Source: JALXDT01 sp964634755 (lineage in GTDB: Bacteria; Acidobacteriota; Aminicenantia; JAMOAD01). Taken from it: DNA of 12,988 nucleotides. The position numbers and the translations under genes are program-made. The stretch covers positions 1-12,988 of the forward strand of contig CAZWJH010000070.1 of NCBI GenBank assembly GCA_964634755.1, read 5' to 3'. Of this stretch, positions 1-7,188 are shown piece by piece (the first letter of the stretch is position 1; each line of letters opens with the position of its first letter). The notes below the pieces were generated by a model. It had not been told where the DNA came from and ran no database searches. It worked only from the letters and a program-made list of their open reading frames with translations.

Positions 1-1278
1 CTTGCAGGAACTTTATATAAAGCTGGTTATTATATGGGAGACGATTTATACCCACCAAGAGAAAGTAATCCAAAAGGCTTTTTTGAGAATAAATTTATAA
101 ACGATTTGAATGAGGAAATAATTATTGAAACACGGGAAAAGAATAAAAATATAAGATTCCCTTTTCCCCCTTTAAGAAAAGGCCAGATGTGGTTGGAAAT
201 TATACCATTGAATGCAAAATTATATTCTGCTCCTCATATCTCAAAAAAAATAAAGTTTGCTGTAAGCAAACAGCCTTTTTGCTATAAAGATCCGAGGCTT
301 TCCTACACTTATCCTATTTGGAGAAAATATTTGGATGAACATATAAATCTGGTGATATTCAGACACCCAGGAGTCACAGCAAAAAGCATAATAAAAGAGT
401 GTGAAAGAATGGAATATCTTAGTGATGTAAAGATGTCATTTGAAAGAGCTCTTGAGATCTGGAAACACATGTATCTTTACATTCTTGAAAATTATGATGA
501 AGAAAAGAATTGGTTATTTTTTCATTATGAACAGCTTTTTGAAGAAGAAAAGTTAAAACTGCTAAAAAAAATCTTAGATGCAGATATAGATGAAGGTTTC
601 CCAGATATTTCTTTAAGAAGAACAAGGTTTTCAGAAAAAATCCCTGAGAAGATTGAAAAAATTTATTTAGAGCTTTGTAAAATATCAGGCTTTACAAAAA
701 ATAAAAAAGTTCTGGCTAAAACTCAAAAAGGTAAGAAGTCTATCGACAAGAAATACTATATTGAAATGGATATACGGCTACTTTTGATGAAAAAGACATT
801 AAAGGATACTGAAATGTTTAGAGTGGGATTAAATTATATGGAAATGGGTAATTTCAGAGAAGCTTATAAGTGGTTAAATAAGGTGATAAAAAATAGCTCT
901 GATAAGGAGCTAATTTTTAAATCAACTATAAAACTTTTAGAAATAAATAAGATAAACAATTTGGAAGTGGAAAGCGGAATAGTAAAAAAATATCTCAAAT
1001 CAATGGTGTTTAAGAAAAAGAAGAAAGATATTGACTTGTATCACATAGCTTCCTTGTATAAAAAGTTGGAAGACTATAAACGCAGTAAAAAATGGTTTAA
1101 CAAGTTAATAAGAAACACAAAAGATAATTCTCTCAAAGGAGGAGCATATTTTCATCTTGGTGAAATAGAATTGTGGGAAGGAAATAGAAAAAAAGCAATA
1201 CAATTCTTTAAAGAATGCCTAATATTCATGCCAGAGCACAAAAAAGCGAAATTTTACATTGAAAATTACACAGAATAA
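1..1278 (+). CDS. Sulfotransferase-like protein with C-terminal TPR repeats (5' end outside window)
   Basis: The frame is open back to base 1, and the codons before the first ATG (base 34) read LAGTLYKAGYY. This fits the stretch just after the PAPS-binding loop of sulfotransferases, so the ATG at 34 is internal and the gene starts upstream. Visible sulfotransferase signatures are a YKDPR motif (283-297), typical of bacterial family members, and RHPGVTAKS (361-387), which matches the R-x7-S pattern of the 3'-phosphate-binding site. The last ~145 residues are helical TPR-like repeats ending in a module almost shared with the next gene. The family moves a sulfo group from PAPS to a hydroxyl or amine, here plausibly a glycan. 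It lies 6 bases from the following glycosyltransferase, as in an operon. Sulfotransferase fold: fairly sure. Substrate: unknown. The PAPS loop itself cannot be seen. Confidence 0.8.
   Translation, partial: LAGTLYKAGYYMGDDLYPPRESNPKGFFENKFINDLNEEIIIETREKNKNIRFPFPPLRKGQMWLEIIPLNAKLYSAPHISKKIKFAVSKQPFCYKDPRLSYTYPIWRKYLDEHINLVIFRHPGVTAKSIIKECERMEYLSDVKMSFERALEIWKHMYLYILENYDEEKNWLFFHYEQLFEEEKLKLLKKILDADIDEGFPDISLRRTRFSEKIPEKIEKIYLELCKISGFTKNKKVLAKTQKGKKSIDKKYYIEMDIRLLLMKKTLKDTEMFRVGLNYMEMGNFREAYKWLNKVIKNSSDKELIFKSTIKLLEINKINNLEVESGIVKKYLKSMVFKKKKKDIDLYHIASLYKKLEDYKRSKKWFNKLIRNTKDNSLKGGAYFHLGEIELWEGNRKKAIQFFKECLIFMPEHKKAKFYIENYTE
1030..1275 (+). repeat. TPR module, copy 1 (82 codons)
   Basis: The last 82 codons of the sulfotransferase-like gene align without gaps to the last 82 codons of the next gene (2878-3123). 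About 40 of 82 residues are identical by hand count. The core GAYFHLGEIELWEG is identical in both proteins, although 8 of its 14 codons differ synonymously. The pattern fits TPR helices used for protein-protein contact. Confidence 0.8.
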
Positions 1279-1284
1279 GACAAT

Positions 1285-3126
1285 ATGAATGATAAAAAGG
1301 TTTCTATATCTCTTGTAACAACCTGTAAAGGAAGATTGAGTTACTTAAAAAAAACGCTCCCTTCTTGGCTAAAATTGGATTATGATAATTATGATATTAT
1401 TGTCGTTGATTATGATGATCCTGATGGAACTGAAGAATATATTTTAAGAAACAAAGAAGAATGGCTTAAAAACTCTAAGTGCAAAGAAATAAAAGTTGTG
1501 AAGGTTAAAAATAAACCTTACTTTAATTTGAACGATGCGCGAAACAGAGGAATAAAAGTATCTGATTCAGTATTGATATTTATGATTGATTCTGATATTA
1601 TTATAAAAAATAAAGATATTCTTAATAAAATTCATCGTTTATTTAAAAAAGGTTATGTCTTTTTCTCAAGCCAGTTTATTATGAATAATAATTATAAAGA
1701 AATAGCTATTTTGTATGAGGAGTATTATAAAGTAGTTATTAGAAAGCCTGTTTTGTTAACGGTCGGAACGATAGTAAGGGGATTTAATGGAACTTCATGT
1801 TTTTTAAGGAAATATTTTCATGAAATTGGTGGTTTTAATACTGAAATTAATAAATTTGGTTATGGACAGGATGAGAATGAATTTTATTTGAGGTATCTTA
1901 ATCATTATTTTTACAAACATTTTTATAGTAGTAAAAAAAATTTAGAGGAATATCTGGATAAAGTATTATCGAAATTCTATTTATTATCCATTGAGGATTT
2001 TCATGTGATTGAAAATGATATAAAAGAAAAGATCAGATTTTATCCGAAAGATTTAAATATTACTTCAGAGTATAATAAAAAATTCATAAAAAATTTTGTC
2101 AAAAGTAATTCTCTTAATTATAAGAAAGATTTTTTCCCTACAAAGAACATTATAAAAGAAAGATCTTTGGAATTTAGAAAAATAACAGGTATTAAGTTCC
2201 CTTCATGGATAAAAATTCATATGTATTATACACTCTCTCAACATTACATCAAGATTGGAAATTCGGGGAAATCTCTAAAGATATTAAGACGATTGTTAAA
2301 ATTTAAGATATCAAATAATAATTTGAAGTCCAAAATTTACATAATGATAGGTGATATTCTGAAAGATAAAGGGCTGAAAAATTATTTACTTTATTATAAA
2401 AAGGCATTGAAAGTTCTTGATAAACAGGAAGGTACAAGTAAAGATTATGTTGATTTTTTAAAAGCAAGAATTTTTTTCAAGATGGAGGAAAAAAGTAAAA
2501 GTAAGCGGTTATTAAAAAAAGTTTTGTTAGGTTCGAGAAATAATGAAATAAGAAGTTCCGCTTTCTTTTTATTATATTTAATATCGAGAAAAAAGGAATA
2601 TTTGGAAGAAAGTATAAAAGAAAGAATTAAAAAAGAGGTTCTTACAGGAGATGATATTTTAAAAATCGCGAATGGATTTTTTTTCCTGAAGAAATTCAAT
2701 GAAACCATGAAGTGGTGCAACCGATTAATAAAAAATAAGAACATTTCATTAGATGAAAGAATCAGATGTTATTTTCTTATGGGTGATGCTTATGCGGCAA
2801 AAAAAGATGGAAGGAAGTCTTTACTTTTTTTTAAAAAAGGGATATCTATTATAAACAGTTTAAAAGAAAAAAAAGTTATTGATATATATAGAGAAGGCTC
2901 ACTGTATAAAAAAATTGGGGAATTTGGTTTATCAAAAAAGTGGTTTGTTTGTATTACTAAAAAAGATGTGTCCAGAAAAGTTAAGTCCGGAGCCTATTTC
3001 CACCTTGGAGAGATTGAATTATGGGAAGGTAGGAAAAAGAGGGCAGTACAATACTTTGAAAAATGTCTTAAACTCAACCCCGCACATCAAAAGGCCAAAC
3101 AATATTTGGATGAGTTAAAAGGATAA
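1285..3126 (+). CDS. Family 2 glycosyltransferase with long C-terminal TPR array
   Basis: Predicted cytoplasmic GT-A glycosyltransferase of 613 residues. The N-terminus (SISLVTTCKGRLSYL) and the following IIVVDYDDPDG form the nucleotide-binding half. D102-S103-D104 is the DxD metal and sugar-nucleotide site. GYGQDENEF (192-200) resembles the C-terminal acceptor-side motif of galactosyltransferase-like GT2 enzymes. The catalytic part ends near residue 300. The second half is helical, Lys-rich and repeat-like, with several TPR units, the last nearly shared with the upstream sulfotransferase. The total is about twice the length of a plain GT2. The start codon lies 6 bases after the previous stop without a strong Shine-Dalgarno, so translational coupling is likely. 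Donor and acceptor sugars cannot be told from sequence. Confidence 0.85.
   Translation: MNDKKVSISLVTTCKGRLSYLKKTLPSWLKLDYDNYDIIVVDYDDPDGTEEYILRNKEEWLKNSKCKEIKVVKVKNKPYFNLNDARNRGIKVSDSVLIFMIDSDIIIKNKDILNKIHRLFKKGYVFFSSQFIMNNNYKEIAILYEEYYKVVIRKPVLLTVGTIVRGFNGTSCFLRKYFHEIGGFNTEINKFGYGQDENEFYLRYLNHYFYKHFYSSKKNLEEYLDKVLSKFYLLSIEDFHVIENDIKEKIRFYPKDLNITSEYNKKFIKNFVKSNSLNYKKDFFPTKNIIKERSLEFRKITGIKFPSWIKIHMYYTLSQHYIKIGNSGKSLKILRRLLKFKISNNNLKSKIYIMIGDILKDKGLKNYLLYYKKALKVLDKQEGTSKDYVDFLKARIFFKMEEKSKSKRLLKKVLLGSRNNEIRSSAFFLLYLISRKKEYLEESIKERIKKEVLTGDDILKIANGFFFLKKFNETMKWCNRLIKNKNISLDERIRCYFLMGDAYAAKKDGRKSLLFFKKGISIINSLKEKKVIDIYREGSLYKKIGEFGLSKKWFVCITKKDVSRKVKSGAYFHLGEIELWEGRKKRAVQYFEKCLKLNPAHQKAKQYLDELKG
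2878..3123 (+). repeat. TPR module, copy 2 (82 codons)
   Basis: Partner of the module at 1030-1275, with the same length and no gaps. It also sits at the extreme C-terminus of its protein, here a glycosyltransferase rather than a sulfotransferase. The identical core lies at 2989-3030 (copy 1: 1141-1182). Confidence 0.8.
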
Positions 3127-3138
3127 AGGTTTGGTATA

Positions 3139-4632
3139 ATGAAAAAAGGCTTAAACCTTTTTGCTTATTGGGGAAAAGATTTCGGGATGGGTAAGATAGC
3201 AGAGTATTTTTATAAAACATTAAAAGACAAATTTGATTTAAAAAGGATCGATGTTGATCTCCCTACTCAATCCGGGAGAGAGTATGAAATCAAAAGTGAT
3301 AGGCCTGTATATGATATAAACATATATTTTATTAATGCAGGTGGAATAAAGAGGGCAAAGTCAAATCTACCACCACACTATTTTTACAATAAATTTGAGA
3401 TAGGTGTTTGGTTTTGGGAACTTGAGGAGTTTAACCCTAAATATTCCGAAGCTTTTTCATATCTTGATGAGATTTGGGTGTTTACAGATTTTGTAGAGAA
3501 ATGTTTGGAAAAAGTATCACCCGTTTCTGTGAAAAAGCTTTGTCTTCCGTATAAAATCCCAAAAATTGAAGAAAAAAAAGAGGAAGGTTATTTTAAATTC
3601 TTGGTTGTTTTTGATTTTTTTAGTGATTTTGAAAGGAAAAACCCGCTGGGAGCAATAAAAGTATTTAGAGAAGCCTTTGGTGAGAACAATGATGTCAGGC
3701 TTATAATCAAAACATTAAACAGCAAAAGTTTTCCTAAATATATTAATATATTAAAGAATGAGGCTGAAAAATCAAAAAATATAAAAATAATTGATGAGTT
3801 TTGGAATAGAGAGAAATTTTATAAAGAAATGAGTTCGTCAAATGTTTATATTTCTTTACATAGAGGAGAAGGCTTGGGTTTGAATATTCTTGATTCAGTA
3901 TTTTTGAACACTATTCCTGTTATAACAAAGTACGGTGGTATTGTGGAATTTTTGCCAGAGAATTATAGGTTTTTTATTCCCTATAAAATTGTAAAAGCAA
4001 AACCGGTTGTTTCAGCATACAGTTTTGAAGAGGCCCGGTGGGCTGATCCTGAAATTGATGAAGCTGTAAAGATCATAAAGTTCATTTATTATAATTATGA
4101 AACCGCTTTAGAAGAGAATGAAAGGATTAGAAAATACATAAAGGATAAAATAAAATCCTGCTCTCTTTACAGAAATATTGAAGAAATATTGGAAGAATTA
4201 AAAGGGGGGCACCTAACTAAAAAAACGATTCCTAAAAAAAATATTTACACAATTTTTAAAGAGTTTTTGGATGGACGAAAAACCCAAAAGATCCTTGTTT
4301 TTTCCTCTGCTCCGGAAGAAAGGGTTTTGAGAGTAATTGATTCAATAAAAAGAGCTAAAGGAGATATTAGGATAGATCTTTTCGGAAGAAAAAACAGAAA
4401 ATTAATAGAATTTTCAGACAATTTTTTTGAATATTCAAAAGAAGGGTTTTATGATTTGATGAAAATTAATAATGATTTAATCCAAAGAATTAAAGTAGAA
4501 AAATATGATATTGTTATAATCCCTTATAACAATAGTGGAGAAGGTTATGAAAATATAATTGAAATAGCAAGGGAGTTTGATGCTAGAGTAATTGTGGGCA
4601 TTACCAATAATAATGATATAAAAATTAAATAA
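3139..4632 (+). CDS. GT-B (GT4-like) glycosyltransferase with extra C-terminal Rossmann-like domain
   Basis: 497 residues. The N-terminus (FAYWGKDFGMGKIAEYFY) and the stretch FEIGVWFWELEEFNP followed by LDEIWVFTDFVEKCL match the group 1 glycosyltransferases that begin with a G-x-G motif and carry a WxWE-type motif. The donor-site motif is HRGEGLGLNILDSVF (241-255): E244 is the first Glu of the EX7E pair, but the second position is D252. The glycosyltransferase ends near residue 355. After a Gly-rich turn encoded by a G6 tract comes ~115 residues with alternating strands and helices (KILVFSS, RIDLFGR, YDIVIIPYNNSGEGYEN, ARVIVGI). These look like half of a GT9-like or other Rossmann fold; this part I do not firmly recognise. 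An AGG at 3127-3129 precedes the start. Spacing to both neighbours is 12 and 4 bases, so it is in the operon. Confidence 0.85.
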   Translation: MKKGLNLFAYWGKDFGMGKIAEYFYKTLKDKFDLKRIDVDLPTQSGREYEIKSDRPVYDINIYFINAGGIKRAKSNLPPHYFYNKFEIGVWFWELEEFNPKYSEAFSYLDEIWVFTDFVEKCLEKVSPVSVKKLCLPYKIPKIEEKKEEGYFKFLVVFDFFSDFERKNPLGAIKVFREAFGENNDVRLIIKTLNSKSFPKYINILKNEAEKSKNIKIIDEFWNREKFYKEMSSSNVYISLHRGEGLGLNILDSVFLNTIPVITKYGGIVEFLPENYRFFIPYKIVKAKPVVSAYSFEEARWADPEIDEAVKIIKFIYYNYETALEENERIRKYIKDKIKSCSLYRNIEEILEELKGGHLTKKTIPKKNIYTIFKEFLDGRKTQKILVFSSAPEERVLRVIDSIKRAKGDIRIDLFGRKNRKLIEFSDNFFEYSKEGFYDLMKINNDLIQRIKVEKYDIVIIPYNNSGEGYENIIEIAREFDARVIVGITNNNDIKIK

Positions 4633-4636
4633 AAAA

Positions 4637-5893
4637 ATGAAAGTATCGGTCATAATTCCATTTTACAAACAAGAAAAATTCATTAAGCAGACAATTGATT
4701 CTTTAAAAAAACAATCATTTAAAAACTTTGAATGTATTCTTGTTGATAATGCTTCCGTTGATAATTCAATAAAAATAGCAGAAAAAGAAATTGCTGGAGA
4801 TTCCAGGTTCAAAATAGTCTTTGAGCCGGAAAGAGGAATAGACAAGGCATTAAACAGAGGTATAGTTAAAGCAAAGGGAGGATACATAGTCTTTCTTGAC
4901 GCGGATGATTGGCTTGATGATAAATATTTGGAGTTTGTTTTAAAAGAAATTGAAGGAAAAAAAGTGGATGTTTTATTTAGTAGTTCTATTATTCATGATG
5001 AAAGAAAAGGTGAAATAAGAGAATTTTCTCCTTACTGGTTTTCAAAAGAGAATTTTCCATACCTTCTTTTTGAAGAAAATAGAATAAGATCAATGTCTTA
5101 TATTACGATTAAAAAAGAGGCTCTTTTGGAAATGCTGCCTTTTCCCGAAAAATTTAATCTTGCTCTTGATTATTATATTGCAATTTTATCTGTGTTAAAT
5201 AAGTTGAATATTATTTTTTCAAACAAAAGGTTGGTTCACAAAAGATATCATTCGGATAATATGGCATACGATAGGTTCTTATCTGATATGCAGGATATTA
5301 AGTTGAAAGATTTTTTCTTGAGAAGGTATCCGCTAAAAAGTTTTTTTACTAAAAAAGAGCTTGAAATTATTTTTACAAAACATTATATCAAAGGGGCAAA
5401 TTATGGAAGAAGAAAAGGACTTTTTAAGGAACTTCAAACTTACATGAAAGAATTTGTCAAAGATGGATACATAAGAGAAGAGTTCTTTGTTTATTTTTCA
5501 TCTCTTTATTTAATCCTGAACAATGATGTAAGAACATTTGAGGAAAAATTAAGAAGAATAAAAAAAGAACATCCTATTATTGATTTTTTATTAGGAATTT
5601 TTTATAAAAATAAAAATATGAATAAGAAAGCTCTTTTATACTTTGAAAAAGCCTATGTTAGATCTTATGAAAATTTCCCCGAATCTTTGAATTCTTATGC
5701 TGTATTAATTTCAAAAGATGATATAGATAAAGGAAAAGATGTTCTTAGGCAAATAATAAGTAGATTCCCTGATTATAAAGATGCTTATTATAATTATAAC
5801 AAGTTAAATAAAGGGGAGTTAAACAAATTAAGACACACTATACACTTTATGCCTCAGACTCTAAATTTTTTCCTTTATTATCATAATAGATAA
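4637..5893 (+). CDS. Family 2 glycosyltransferase with short TPR-like tail
   Basis: 418 residues. MKVSVIIPFYKQEKFIKQTI, then CILVDNASVDNS, then IVFLDADDWLDD is a textbook GT2 GT-A domain, with D88-A-D90-D91 as the metal and nucleotide-sugar site. RYHSDNMAYDRF near residue 200 matches the RxHxxNMS-like loop common near the end of these domains. Residues ~310-400 (DFLLGIFYKNKNMNKKALLYFEKAY and on to the RFPDYKDAYYNY stretch) read as one or two TPR units, weaker than those of the upstream genes. The start lies 4 bases after the previous stop. It probably transfers one sugar of the same glycan as its neighbours; the sugar is unknown. Confidence 0.85.
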   Translation: MKVSVIIPFYKQEKFIKQTIDSLKKQSFKNFECILVDNASVDNSIKIAEKEIAGDSRFKIVFEPERGIDKALNRGIVKAKGGYIVFLDADDWLDDKYLEFVLKEIEGKKVDVLFSSSIIHDERKGEIREFSPYWFSKENFPYLLFEENRIRSMSYITIKKEALLEMLPFPEKFNLALDYYIAILSVLNKLNIIFSNKRLVHKRYHSDNMAYDRFLSDMQDIKLKDFFLRRYPLKSFFTKKELEIIFTKHYIKGANYGRRKGLFKELQTYMKEFVKDGYIREEFFVYFSSLYLILNNDVRTFEEKLRRIKKEHPIIDFLLGIFYKNKNMNKKALLYFEKAYVRSYENFPESLNSYAVLISKDDIDKGKDVLRQIISRFPDYKDAYYNYNKLNKGELNKLRHTIHFMPQTLNFFLYYHNR

Positions 5894-5907
5894 ACAGAGG
5901 TTTAAAA

Positions 5908-6483
5908 ATGCCATTTGAAAATAGTGAAAAGTTTTTTGAGGAAGAAGTTGTTCTTTTAAAGCCCAAATTATTTAAGGATCACAGAGGTTTTTTTTATGAA
6001 GTTTTTAAAAAAAGTGAACTTGAAAAATACGGATTGCCTTCAAATTTTGTTCAGGAGAATCATTCTGGCTCAATTAAGAATGTTGTAAGGGGACTTCATT
6101 TTCAATGGGATCCGCCTATGGGGAAATTAATGAGGGTTACGAAAGGTAAAGCTTTTCTTGTGGCTGTTGATATAAGGAAAAATTCGCCGACTTTGGGTAA
6201 ATGGGTAGGGATAGAAGCATCGGAGGAAAACAGATATATGCTTTGGGCTCCTGCTTATTTTGCGAGGGGATTTGCAGTATTGTCAGATTATGCTGAAATT
6301 CAGTATCTTGTTACGGGAGAGTACAATAATAAAGCTGAATCAGGCATATTATGGAATGATCATGAGATAGGAATTAACTGGCCCGTGAAAAATCCGATTC
6401 TTTCCGAAAAAGATAAAAATGCTCAAACTCTTAAGGAATGGCTAAGTAGAGCTGAAGCTAATAATTTTGTCTGGAATAAATAG
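5908..6483 (+). CDS. rfbC: dTDP-4-dehydrorhamnose 3,5-epimerase
   Basis: RmlC converts dTDP-4-dehydro-6-deoxy-D-glucose to the L-lyxo sugar, the third step of dTDP-L-rhamnose synthesis in the cytoplasm. The 191-residue length is normal. Family motifs are present in order: FKDHRGFFYEVF (22-33), RGLHFQ with catalytic His64, GKLMRV (72-77), VAVDIRKNSPTLGKWVG, Tyr133/Tyr139, and LSEKDKN with Asp169 at the usual His-Asp dyad position. One deviation: the normally conserved FAHGF reads FARGF, so His120 is Arg. An AGAGG at 5896-5900 gives a good ribosome site 7 bases before the ATG. It follows the glycosyltransferases by 14 bases and probably ends this transcript block; rmlD is 1.6 kb downstream. The family call is firm. 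Confidence 0.95.
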   Translation: MPFENSEKFFEEEVVLLKPKLFKDHRGFFYEVFKKSELEKYGLPSNFVQENHSGSIKNVVRGLHFQWDPPMGKLMRVTKGKAFLVAVDIRKNSPTLGKWVGIEASEENRYMLWAPAYFARGFAVLSDYAEIQYLVTGEYNNKAESGILWNDHEIGINWPVKNPILSEKDKNAQTLKEWLSRAEANNFVWNK

Positions 6484-6505
6484 AATCAAGGCTTTTGGCT
6501 ATATG

Positions 6506-6514
6506 TGATATAAT
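6506..6514 (+). promoter_or_regulatory. Extended -10 promoter before the nucleotidyltransferase pair
   Basis: TGATATAAT is a perfect extended -10 element (TGn + TATAAT). No good -35 is visible, which extended -10 promoters can tolerate. Transcription would begin about 7 bases downstream, near 6520-6521, right at the ATG of the next gene. The 36 bases between rfbC and that ATG have no Shine-Dalgarno, so a leaderless mRNA is possible. TATAAT-like strings are frequent in AT-rich DNA, which limits confidence. Confidence 0.45.
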
Positions 6515-6519
6515 ATAAT

Positions 6520-6714
6520 ATGAAAAAGGTCGTTAAAATATCAAAAAGTTTTAAAGAGGCCGAGGAGTGGGATATTGAGCAATGGCTTAGCAAAACTCCG
6601 GAAGAGAGAATGGATGATCTGCAATATTTAAGGGAGCTTTACTATAAGGTAAGAAATGAGAGTAGAAAAGGATTTCAAAGAGTTTATAGAATTATTAAAC
6701 AGGTACAAAGTTAA
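6520..6714 (+). CDS. Small protein paired with nucleotidyltransferase (antitoxin-like position)
   Basis: 64 residues, charged, with no signal peptide or membrane segment. It has a central acidic stretch (EEWDIEQWLSKTPEERMDDL) and a basic C-terminal QRVYRIIKQ. Small proteins of this style are commonly found directly before nucleotidyltransferases like the next gene, which is the main support for its being real. Its 3' end overlaps the nucleotidyltransferase by 59 bases in another frame, so the two are probably co-translated. No ribosome site is seen, and a likely -10 box lies immediately upstream. A role as antitoxin or partner subunit is inference from position and size only. Confidence 0.7.
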   Translation: MKKVVKISKSFKEAEEWDIEQWLSKTPEERMDDLQYLRELYYKVRNESRKGFQRVYRIIKQVQS

Positions 6715-7120
6715 GTATCTTGTTGTAGGTGGCTTTGCTTTTAGTTATCATGCCAAGGCAAGGTATACAAAAGATATAGATATTTGGATTGAAAGGTCTG
6801 AAGAGAATGCAAAAAAGGTGTTAGAGGTTTTGGACGCCTTTGGATTTTCTAATGTCGGGTTGAAATTAGAGGATTTTTTAGAAGAAGATAATATTGTTCA
6901 GCTTGGTTATGAGCCTATAAGAATAGATATACTAATGTCTTTGAAAGGAGTTGATTTTGATAGAGCATGGGAGAATAAAACAGTCGGTCGATATGGGGAT
7001 GAAATATGTTATTATATATCTGTTGAAAATTTAATCAAAAATAAATCCTCAACCGGAAGATTGATAGATAAGTCGGATGTAGAGGTTCTTGAAAAAGTGA
7101 AAAATAAAAAAGTTAAATAA
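6656..7120 (+). CDS. Nucleotidyltransferase-fold protein (DUF6036/AbiEii-like)
   Basis: 154 residues. KYLVVGGFAFSYHAKARYTKDIDIW (20-44) carries the GG loop and the D40-I-D42 metal pair of the polymerase-beta-type nucleotidyltransferase fold. D91 in RIDIL is the probable third carboxylate. NLIKNKSSTGRLIDKSDVEVL (125-145) is the usual C-terminal motif of this family. The ATG at 6656 places DFKEFIELLNRYKVKYL at the N-terminus, where relatives have it. AAGGT at 6646-6650 may serve as ribosome site inside the preceding gene. Related proteins occur in type IV-like toxin-antitoxin or abortive-infection pairs, where they transfer nucleotides to RNA or protein; which applies here is unknown. It is unrelated to sugar-nucleotide synthesis by motif. 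The fold call is firm and the function open. Confidence 0.85.
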   Translation: MRVEKDFKEFIELLNRYKVKYLVVGGFAFSYHAKARYTKDIDIWIERSEENAKKVLEVLDAFGFSNVGLKLEDFLEEDNIVQLGYEPIRIDILMSLKGVDFDRAWENKTVGRYGDEICYYISVENLIKNKSSTGRLIDKSDVEVLEKVKNKKVK

Positions 7121-7156
7121 ATTGATTTGTTGAAATATATGCAAAAAAGTAATTAA

Positions 7157-7182
7157 GAGGAGGAAGCTATTTAAATAGGAGG
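7157..7182 (+). promoter_or_regulatory. Leader with two Shine-Dalgarno motifs around a palindrome
   Basis: GAGGAGGA (7157-7164) and AGGAGG (7177-7182) flank and partly overlap the perfect 12-base palindrome CTATTTAAATAG (7167-7178). The second motif is 6 bases from the lipoprotein ATG and decides that start. No ATG follows the first motif at a useful distance. A weak upstream TTGAAA (7130-7135) with TTAAGA 17 bases on could be a promoter but is poor. The palindrome may be an operator or simply AT-rich chance. Confidence 0.4.
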
Positions 7183-7188
7183 GATAGA

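Noticed and set aside
2677..2684. T8 and similar A/T runs as phase-variation tracts
   Set aside because: Runs of 7-8 A or T are common throughout this AT-rich window and show no special position relative to starts or domain boundaries.
2445..2744. 99-codon - strand frame opposite the GT2 TPR region
   Set aside because: Phe/Lys-rich translation expected from the complement of A-rich coding sequence; no motif or start signal.
2879..3118. 79-codon + strand frame inside the GT2 gene
   Set aside because: It is in another frame over the conserved TPR tail, where synonymous conservation shows the main frame is the coding one; it has no ribosome site.
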